The translations under genes were made by a program, and so were the position numbers. Below, one piece after another: positions 55,662 to 64,000 of a DNA stretch of 64,000 nt; within the stretch, counting starts at the first letter, position 1; each line of letters starts with the position of its first letter. Location of the stretch: positions 1,229,753 to 1,293,752 of the forward strand of contig OY811986.1 in assembly GCA_963681505.1 (NCBI GenBank), given 5' to 3'. This DNA comes from Eunapius fragilis (taxonomy: Eukaryota > Porifera > Demospongiae > Spongillida > Spongillidae). The notes under the pieces are model-generated. The model ran no database searches. It worked only from the letters and a program-made list of their open reading frames with translations, and was not told where the DNA came from.

Positions 55662-57014
55662 TGTGTGTTGTGTGTATGTGTATACTGTGTGTGTATGTGA
55701 GTGTACTTTTAAAGTGCACAGCTGATCGGTCATCAGGTATGCTATAACATGCTGAGGTTTCCTGTATCTTTGTGTTATCAAGGTTTCAGCAAGAACTTCT
55801 TTTTCACAAAGAGTTTTAGAATTAATTTATATCAAATCTAAATAGAAAGCATAGCAATCATCTGCTTGGATAATTAGGAAAAAAACATCCATATGCATTT
55901 GAGTTTTAAGCCTTAGGAACACCATATAGCTTTATGATAGATCGAACAAACGCCTACATGTAGGCGAAAAGTGCTGTTTTAGCCTACGTGTTGGCGTTCT
56001 ATTGCAACGTATGGTCCTCGCATTCAATGGCGTATAAAACTTTGAACTCGAATAAAGTAACACTTAAGCATAAGGCTTCGTTTTTAATTCGCTTTGGAGT
56101 TCATTCAACAATCGGCTCTTTAGATACACGATCGAGATGGAGGAGCGTACAAAAATTGCCTACGATCTTGATGAAAGTGAGCATAAATGTTGGAAATCGT
56201 GAAAAGAGTTAAAATTATATCTACCTATAAAACGAAGAATGCTTCTAGTAAGTTTTTTGCAAATCGGAACAACTCCAGCTAAATGAGGGGCGTGTCCCAA
56301 CAGAGCGTTCGTAGCACTAGCAGCACGCTGGCGTTGTTTTCTGCCGCCAGCTTGCAAGTAGCCCTCTTTATTATATTGGTCCTTATTATTTCAAGCGTTG
56401 GCTGTATGTACATTGTTTGGAATAAAGCGATTTGCAACGGCTACATGTAGGTTAACGCGCCTACGCGTAGGTGACGATCTATCATTAAGATGAAGAGCAA
56501 TGCTATATGAATCTCAACCAATGCCTACAATGATCACAAAAGAAATGTTATTCATATGAGTTTGTTAATTGTGAGAGTAAGATTGTTGTGTTGTGAATAA
56601 TGTTTGCATATGTATTGCTTGTGTTTATTTATTTGAGCTATATATGAATGTTACTATAGTATTGTTGTTCGTAGGCATAGGAAGGGGGAGGGGTGCTCAG
56701 GGACCAGGAGGGTGCTGGGGGACAAGGGTGTGCTGGGGCCCTCCTACTCCTATGTATATATTATATTTGACTTGGATTTCCTGACTTGTTGAGGTAGTTT
56801 CAATCAAAGTATTATTTGAACACTCAAGTGTTCTGGCTGCACCCTGGAAGTTGGGAAGTAATCCATCTTAATATTGTCTCATGGCACAATGTTTGGCTTT
56901 CTTAACTCACAGCACCTGATTTTGCCACAACAATATGGGAATCAACAGTCCTGGTTACTTTGAATGGCTGAATGTGGTTTGCAAACTTACATCTTAGGAT
57001 ATGTCAACTTAGCT
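54411..57014. other. Spacer between the duplicated units
   Basis: The first 570 bases match copy B (63437-64000). A GT run lies at about 55597-55660 and a 550-bp MITE at 55935-56484. I see no gene in the rest. The duplicated segment restarts in the 40-bp minisatellite at 57015. Confidence 0.6.
55935..56484. mobile_element. MITE with TTA target duplication (Harbinger-like)
   Basis: A 550-bp non-coding element. Its ends are TGATAGATCG and the reverse complement CGATCTATCA, flanked by TTA at 55932-55934 and 56485-56487. Next to each end lies a palindrome: CGCCTACATGTAGGCG at 55951-55966 and CGCCTACGCGTAGGTG at 56458-56473. A 3-bp TTA duplication is characteristic of PIF/Harbinger elements. No transposase is encoded. 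Confidence 0.65.
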
Positions 57015-57290
57015 GTACATAATGCTACCCTCATGCCCCATATGTGTGTGCTGTACATAATGCTACCCTCATGCCCCCATATGTGTGTGTGCTGTACATA
57101 ATGCTACCCTCATGTCCCCATATGTGTGTGTACAGTACATAATGCTACCCTCATGCCTCCATATGTGTGTGTGCTGTACATGATGCTACCCTCATGCCCC
57201 CATATGTGTGTGTGTGCTGTACATAATGCTACCCTCATGCCCCCATATGTGTGTGTGTGTGTGCTGTACATAATGCTACCAAGGTATTCA
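57015..57290. repeat. About 40-bp minisatellite at the start of copy B
   Basis: Seven copies of the unit at 43990-45290. Copy B passes directly from the array into AAGGTATTCATTG, whereas copy A has about 220 extra bases between array and that sequence. Confidence 0.9.
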
Positions 57291-58034
57291 TTGTCACCTT
57301 AGCAATACACAATGGAGCAAATGATTTTTCAGCACAAGGAAATGTACAGGGTGGAGATATATTGTTTTTATCTCTGTCAGGTGCATGTAATGCATCATCA
57401 CATGACCAGCACATGACCAGCACATACAAACTTGCATCATTTTGTGTCTTTGTATATCCAGCGTAAGAGAATTCATGTCCTTCGCAAGTTCGGTCATAGT
57501 GGAGTGGACCCAGGTGGGAGAGAGACAAACAGTCAAAGAACACTGTACCTCCCATAACCACATCCCATCCTTTCCCCTAGGTTATCTTTTTCTCTTCCTC
57601 CCACCCATCCCTCCCTCAATCCCATTCCTCTTCCCCTCCCTCCTCCCCCTCCCTCTCTCATCTCCCTCCCTCCCCTCTTCTCCCTCTCCCCTCCCTCAGA
57701 GTATAGGTGTCATGTGTATGTGAGATCTGACCAGCTGTCTTGTGTGGTCATAACAGACAAGGACTACCCCACAAGGGTATGCTTCACTGTGATGAATAAG
57801 GTGAGCACATGGAGGAATGTGGGGGCGGTCCTTTAGCAAATGATGGGCGGGTCCTTGGGGGCCCAAAGTGAGTGTTACCACACACCCTCTATACCACACC
57901 CCCTCTATACCCACCCCTCTATACCCCACCCCCTCTATACCCCACCCCTCTATACCCCACCCCCTCTATACCTCACCCCCTCTATACCCCACCCCCTCTA
58001 TACCCTACCCCCTCTATACCACACCCCTCTACAC

Positions 58035-58865
58035 CATCCCTGTACACACTCCACACCATCCCTGTACACACCTCCACACCATCCCTGTACACACCTCAAC
58101 ACCATCCCTGTACACACTCCACACCATCCCTGTACACACTCCACACTATCCCTGTACACACCTCCACACCATCCCTGTACACACCTCCACACCATCCCTG
58201 TACACACCTCAACACCATCCCTGTACATACCTCAACACCATCCCTGTACACACCTCAACATCATCCCTGTACACACCTCAACACCATCCCTGTACACACC
58301 TCAACACCATCCCTGTACACACCTCCACACCATCCCTGTACACACTCCATACCATCCCTGTACACACCTCCACACCATCCCTGTACACACCTCAACACCA
58401 TCCCTGTACACACCTCCACACGATCCCTGTACACACCTCCACACCATCCCTGTACACACCTCCACACCATCCCTGTACACACCTCAACACCATCCCTGTA
58501 CACACCTCAACACCATCGCTGTGCACACGGCAGCTTACCTTGCTGCCTGGGACCAGGATGACCTTGGGAAGTCTGTCGAATATATGTCCAGAACCTTAAC
58601 ACGTGAGATGCAAACACTCCATATGAGCCCCGCCCACGGGAGGGGCATTAAAAAGGGAGTGGAGCACACACAGAGGGGAGTGTTGCAGTCAATGAGGGTC
58701 CCCAGACCAGTTGGTATTAGAGGGGGGGCGGAGAAAGAGGGGTATAGAGGGGGTGGGGTATAGAAGGGGTGGGGTATAGAGGGGTGGGGTATAGAGGGGG
58801 TGGGGTATAGAGGGGGTGTGGTATAGAGGGGGTGTGGTATAGAGGGGGTGGGGTATAGAGGGGTG
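58035..58865. repeat. Inverted block in copy B with expanded 23-bp minisatellite
   Basis: Relative to copy A (about 46330-46770), this block is reversed. First come about 21 copies of a unit containing CACCATCCCTGTACACACCT, then the inverted YKT6 exon 4 and flanks (58525-58735), then inverted GGGGTATAGAGGGGGTG units. The same two minisatellites in normal orientation lie on either side (57885-58033 and 58866-59000). Confidence 0.85.
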
Positions 58866-59994
58866 TGTACAGGGATGGTGTTGAGGTGTGTACAGGGATG
58901 GTGTGGAGGTGTGTACAGGGATGGTGTTGAGGTGTGTACAGGGATGGTGTTGAGGTGTGTGTGGAGTGTATACAGGGATGGTGTGGAGGTGTGTAAAGGG
59001 ATGGTGTTAAGGTGTATTCAGTGATGAAGGGTGTAGGTGGGGTGTAAATTGGGTGTAGGTAGGGTGAAGGTGTAGTTGGTTGAAGGGTGAGAGTGAAGGT
59101 GTAGTTGGTTGATGGGGTAGAGTGGGGTGTATGTGGTGTAAAGTGGGGTGTATATGGTGTAGGGTGAAGGTGTGGTGGGTGTTGGTTGAGAGTGTAGGTA
59201 GGCAAGGGGTGTAGGTGGGGTGTAGATGGGGTGTAGGTGGGGTGTAGGTGCATTACACTGTATGTGAATAACTGGCATTCAATTGGTTGCCACAGAGTGT
59301 GGAAGCCAAGTGGTCTGCAGACGAGGCATTAATAACTAATAAATGAGTCATAACTGTATTGTACTGGCTGACCCCACCCCCTCATTGGCGGTTAAAGGGT
59401 TGGTTTGCATAGTTGTGCCATTTTGCGTTTTGGCAAGTCTAATCATATGCCCCCTCTTCCCTCCCAGTGACCTCTCCTATCCTCCATTAGACACACTCCT
59501 GGCCAAGTATCAGGTAAACTCAATCACACATGAATTCCATTGGTTAATAGCTTCATTTGTTTTTCTTGGGGAAGGGGTGGATGGGATGGGGAGGTGTTAT
59601 TGCCAGGGAGTGGCTGTAAACCTATTAAGTGTTGAATAGTGTTTGGCCTTGTGTGATGGCAGGAGCCGAGAGAAGCAGACCCCCTGATGAAGGTACAGGC
59701 AGACCTTGATGAGAAAAGATTGTCTTGGTAAGCTGAATACGCCTAAGCAACTTTAAGCAACTGCTAACTGCTCCATGGATGATAGTGTGCATTGTGATGT
59801 GCATGTGTGTGGGGGGGAGGGGGAGGGGCAGTGTGCTTTGCATAGGAAGTAAGCATTGGATATTGTAATGGATGGGAAGTGCATGGGTCTGGGGTGCAGT
59901 TATCTGCTAGATGTGGTGGGTGGAGGCATGTTCATGTTCTTATATCTGCCATGTGTGTGTGTGTGTTGGTGTGTGCGTGTTGGTGTGTGTGTGC

Positions 59995-60028
<34 letters not shown>

Positions 60029-60139
60029 CATTAGCATGAAACATTGGAAGCCATGCTGGAAAGAGGTGAGAAGCTTGATGACCTGGTGAACAAGACAGAC
60101 ATGCTGAGTGGTACGTCGAAAGCATTCTACAAGGAGGTG

Positions 60140-60785
60140 AGGTGATGGAAGTGGGAGGAGGAAGGGAGAGTGGGAGGAGGGAAGGGGGAGTGGGAGGAGG
60201 GAAGGGGGAGTGGGAGGAGGGAAGGGGGAGTGGGAGGAGGGAAGGGGGAGTGGGAGGAGGGAAGGGGGAGTGGGAGGAGGGAAGGGGGAGTGGGAGGAGG
60301 GAAGGGGGAGTGGGAGGAGGGAAGGGGGAGTGGGAGGAGGGAAGGGGGAGTGGGAGGAGGGAAGGGGGAGTGGGAGGAGGGAAGGGGGAGTGGGAGGAGG
60401 GAAGGGGGAGTGGGAGGAGGGAAGGGGGAGTGGGAGGAGGGAAGGGGGAGTGGGAGGAGGGAAGGGGGAGTGGGAGGAGGGAAGGGGGAGTGGGAGGAGG
60501 GAAGGGGGAGTGGGAGGAGGGAAGGGGGAGTGGGAGGAGGGAAGGGGGAGTGGGAGGAGGGAAGGGGGAGTGGGAGGAGGGAAGGGGGAGTGGGAGGAGG
60601 GAAGGGGGAGTGGGAGGAGGGAAGGGGGAGTGGGAGGAGGGAAGGGGGAGTGGGAGGAGGGAAGGGGGAGTGGGAGGAGGGAAGGGGGAGTGGGAGGAGG
60701 GAAGGGGGAGTGGGAGGAGGGAAGGGGGAGTGGGAGGAGGGAAGGGGGAGTGGGAGGAGGGAAGGGGAGTGGGAGGAGGGGAGGA
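60140..60785. repeat. 20-bp minisatellite expanded in copy B
   Basis: About 30 copies of GAAGGGGGAGTGGGAGGAGG, almost all identical, in the last intron of the YKT6 pseudogene. The matching intron of copy A (47831-47935) has about five variant copies. Long Ser/Pro-rich and Gly/Glu-rich frames on both strands come from the repeat alone. Confidence 0.95.
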
Positions 60786-61388
60786 GGGAGGAGTAGAAAG
60801 AAAGGGGCAAAATGACAATGGTAGGATGTGGTGTAGATGAGTTGATTACTACAGGCACATGTGCATGTACATGTACATGCTGTTTAATTGACATGTACAT
60901 CCATATCTGTTCTATGTGATCATTTGTGAACTTCAAATGCATAGACAATGACTTTTATGGGATGGGACTAAGTGGTATTGTTCACTGAATTTTGTTTTGA
61001 ATGTGGGCAGTCTAGCAATTGCATGTGTGGCATTACTGTATTCCAAGCCAATAACTGTATATGGTGTGGTGGAAAGCGTACTGTTTTAATGGAGATGAAA
61101 AAAAAAAAGTTGGGAAAGGTCAGGGAACTAGGCAAGCCTTCTCAGTGTCCTGGTCCCAAGTCCACCTTAGCATACAACAGGTACATGCTTTTGGCTATTT
61201 GAATAAAAGCATGTACATGTACCTGTTCAACAGCTAAGTGTCAGTATGATATGGCGATACTTGAAGGAGGGAGGAAAGTGTTGGGATGATGGAGGGTGGA
61301 GAGGTGGAGTTCTGCACTTTGCAAGGTGTGAATGTTGTTGTTCTTCTGTTTTCAGGCCAAAGGATGTTCTTGCTATGCACTTTTATGA

Positions 61389-62042
61389 TAAAAACAACTC
61401 ATCAATTTGTGCATTTGATTCACATGGATTGAGATTTATTAATAATGTTTGTGAACAATTTGAGGTCCTTCAGTTGTGGCCATGGTTATGGTCATAGCAA
61501 TGCTGCAGCCTGCACATCCATTTTGTTTATTCTATTTAGCAGACGAAAAAGTAGATGTGGTCACTTAGTTTGAGCACATGATAATAATAATAATATTGCC
61601 CCAAGAAATAAATACTATTGGTGCACATGATCGGTGAACATTTAAAGAAAGAAATACTGCCCAGTCGTTATTCAGGCTATAGAAACATTTGACCTGTTTG
61701 CCTGGGCAAATGTTCGACCGTTATAATCTGCACTGCATTACTGCCATAAGCCATCACTACTCCCACATCACCATAAGCCATCACTATATCCCTGCATCAC
61801 CATGGTATAACCATGGCCATTATTACTCCCACATCATGCATCAGTGTTTTGTTACTAGATGCAGATCTAATGACGTGGAACACAAGGCCTTTGACGATAA
61901 TAATAGCTGTGATTCCTGTTCACTAGCCGCATGCATGACAGAAAATTAATTATCTTACACTTATAAATTCTTTTACAATAAACCAGTCTGTAGGCCTATA
62001 TATTGCCAACTGCTCTGTTCATTCTTTACATCATCATCAACA
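61389..62042 (+). promoter_or_regulatory. Pseudogene 3' flank and promoter of CRD-like copy 3
   Basis: The first 200 bases match copy A. About 61600-61985 has no clear counterpart there, and I see no gene in it. A CTATATATT box at about 61996-62004 lies some 40 bases before the start codon, so a TATA-type promoter persists although the upstream sequence differs from copy A. Confidence 0.5.
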
Positions 62043-63455
62043 ATGTTGCTCCTTCAGCTGCGGGGTGCATTATGCTTGTTTCTGTTTGCATCTGTAGCGG
62101 ACATAAGTTGGTCTGTGAGCGACCGTTGTGTAGTGCCGGAGACTCCGGTATGCAACGTGACATATTCGGTCCCTCCGAGTATAGCCGCGACGGCCGCTAT
62201 TCTCGAAAGCGAAATAACTTCGGCGTATAACTCCGACAAAGATAACGGGATCAGCGAGACGTGTGCGCGATCGCTGAGAGAAGTTCGGTGTGCCAAGAGT
62301 TTCCCCCGGTGCTCTAATGACTCCACCAATGTGACCGTCACGTCGCTCGACTGCGCGCAGAGACTAAAGTGCGCCACAACGAATTACAGAAACGCTCTAA
62401 ATGCGGTTCATTTCTGTGATCTGGCGGAGAAGACGTTTTCTTTTCCTGGTAGCTGCAAGCCGATGACACAGTATGGCTACGTGTTCAGTTCTTGTCCGGT
62501 GAACGTTAGTAGGAATGTTTCGGAATGGATGTTTGCACTCTTGCAGTACCAAGACATATTTCTTACTTCAACGATCAACCCATTTCTATCCCAGAACTCC
62601 CCCGATTGTGCAGAGAGCTACGCATATTATACGTGTGCCAAGATAGGCCAGTGCGACGGGTGTGGGACGAACAACCGCATGTACACGCGGGAGCGGTGTA
62701 ACACTTCACAAAACATGTACGTTATCCTGTAATGATGTGCATATAATTTAATCGACTCATGCATTATATCTGTTCAGTACTTACATGTTTGTTTCTCTGT
62801 AGAACGCTTAGTTTTAAACGCGGCGGTACTTTTTAACGAGACAGTTATCAGTCTCGTGAATCAATTTATACATCAGTTAGATTATTTGTGCAGCTATACT
62901 ACCACAGCCATCTAAAATCAACTTAATGAAGTTTTGTCTAATGTTTATTATTTAAGATTAGAATGTCTACTGAACAATTTCAATATGAAAAATTATTTTA
63001 CATATGATTTGTGGCTGGTCAGATCATCAGGGTCAAATGAAATTGTTTCTGTGTTGCACACACTTACAATGAAAAAGTATTAATACACGTATTGGTATTG
63101 GTGTTGCAATTAATGAAATGGTAGACTGCTATGGTCAATTAAATTAATGATGTTTTCATATTCTATTCTCATCAGCTGCTCAGGATTAGTGTTCATCCCA
63201 GACTGCACCCTTTGGCCTTCAGAGGCAGCATATCCTAAATGCACTGGAACAAATACAAGTGTTGCAACCAGTCCCACACCAACGTCTTCAGCAATATACA
63301 TTACACATACTCCAGGTGCTGTGGTGGAATACTCTAACCTGTCAAGTAATTCTGAATCAGCAGCTGGTCATATGTCATTGCCTGTGTTTGCCTTGATCAC
63401 TTTCTTGGTTGTGTATAAAAATGTAGCTGTTGGATCTATCATGGAGGTCCAATAG
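62043..63455 (+). CDS. Secreted Frizzled-CRD-like protein, copy 3
   Basis: Exons 62043-62716 and 63176-63455 give 317 aa. Signal peptide, C-x8-C-x6-C core (CARSLREVRCAKSFPRC), NDSTNVTV sites and terminal hydrophobic segment are as in copy 2. Compared with copy 2 it lacks three residues after GCGTN and ends NVAVGSIMEVQ, which appears to be the ancestral end because no insertion is present. The donor is GTACGT where copy 2 has GTAAGT. The intron is 459 bp, with no transposon. The open frame and conserved cysteines suggest it is functional, unlike the adjacent YKT6 pseudogene. Confidence 0.8.
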
Positions 63456-64000
63456 CCCAACAGATGTGCTTCTGCACATGTACAAAGGTTCAGAAAATTA
63501 TTGTATTTATCACAGCGATCAGCTATTTATCTGCCCTTGCCTTGAATTTCAAGGGTTTGAATTTTTACGATTTGCATCACTTCGAAACATATTGTCATAT
63601 TAATAATAAAAAGCTATAACACTTGCATAGTACTTGTTACCAAGCCAACCAGCTGAGCCAAACTTGCTACATGCATATGACATCTTCCTGAGTGTTAATG
63701 AGGAGTCATAAATATTGTTCTAACTAGAAGTACATGTTATAGCAAAGACAATCTCTTAACCCCCCCCCCCTCCCCCCCATATTCATAGATCTTCCTATGG
63801 CCAATTACCATCACTCCATACACACATCCCTCATTTTCCAAAGCATCCCTAATGACGGACTGAAAAAAAGACTTTATTACGATTTTGGCTTGCATCATTT
63901 ATGAATCAGAGCCACATATGTAATTTGGACAATTAGGGATTGAAATACCTGATTTTTATACAGGATTATGCAGGATTATCTGCAAATTGAGGAAAAGATT
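63456..64000. other. Downstream flank of CRD-like copy 3
   Basis: Matches 54411-54980 of copy A with small differences, including a C run at about 63761-63778. I see no gene in it; the duplication continues to the window edge. Confidence 0.6.

Larger units (their letters stand above)
57462..61388 (+). pseudogene. YKT6: YKT6 duplicate, decayed
   Basis: Counterparts of YKT6 exons 2-8 lie at 57462-57544, 57700-57800, 58539-58594 (minus strand), 59468-59513, 59663-59727, 60035-60136 and 61356-61388. Four defects are visible. Exon 1 with the start codon is absent, because the duplication begins inside intron 1. Exon 4 is inverted. Exon 6 is 65 instead of 66 bases, which shifts the frame after DLDE. 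The last exon encodes CSCYALL instead of GSCCALL, so the CAAX cysteine is lost. The SNARE-core exon is otherwise well preserved, as expected for a recent duplicate. Confidence 0.93.
57291..64000. repeat. Segmental duplication, copy B (continues beyond the window)
   Basis: Tandem, same-orientation copy of 45508-54980 with the YKT6 pseudogene and CRD-like copy 3. It carries an internal inversion (about 58035-58865) and a large minisatellite expansion (about 60140-60780), and lacks both transposon insertions of copy A. Confidence 0.9.

Noticed and set aside
57868..58763. Open frames of 229 to 307 codons rich in Thr, His, Pro and Ser
   Set aside because: Product of the 16-bp and 23-bp minisatellites; the non-repeat part is the inverted YKT6 exon 4.
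59940..60948. Long Ser/Pro-rich and Gly/Glu-rich frames of 200 to 290 codons on both strands
   Set aside because: They come entirely from the 20-bp minisatellite in the YKT6 pseudogene intron, which stays open in every frame.

Overview
This window is a piece of an invertebrate animal nuclear genome. The genes have many short GT-AG introns and the proteins are clear metazoan orthologues. Introns and spacers are packed with minisatellites, GT/CA runs and poly-G/C tracts. A sponge or another early-branching animal would fit, but the sequence alone does not settle the phylum.

Layout. (1) 1-2477: spacer with a fold-back repeat, possible exons of an unknown plus-strand gene and a 21-bp minisatellite. 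(2) 2478-10281, minus: LETM1, a mitochondrial inner-membrane ion-transport protein; 13 coding exons were resolved and only the extreme N-terminus is missing. (3) 12483-20617, plus: an NSD-family histone H3K36 methyltransferase in four coding exons, 1581 codons, with two in-frame minisatellites. LETM1 and NSD lie head to head, as LETM1 and NSD2 do at human 4p16.3. (4) 24109-25149, minus: a secreted protein with a Frizzled-CRD-like domain and a probable GPI anchor. (5) 25271-42545, plus: the ciliary protein CFAP99, starting 121 bp from the previous gene in divergent orientation. Its human orthologue is also on 4p16.3. (6) 42699-48493, plus: the R-SNARE YKT6, 8 exons, 196 aa. (7) 49027-52969, plus: a second CRD-like gene. 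Its intron holds a piggyBac-like element, and a LINE-like fragment has inserted at its last codons. (8) 54411-57014: spacer with a MITE. (9) 57015 to the window end: a second copy of the YKT6 3' part and the CRD-like gene. In it YKT6 is a pseudogene (no exon 1, one exon inverted, a frameshift, a lost prenylation cysteine), while the CRD-like gene at 62043-63455 stays open.

The genes do not form one pathway. The value of the window lies in the ancient LETM1-NSD-CFAP99 linkage, a little-known three-member family of anchored CRD-like proteins, and a recent tandem duplication in which gene decay, inversion, minisatellite expansion and transposon insertion can be ordered by comparing the two copies.
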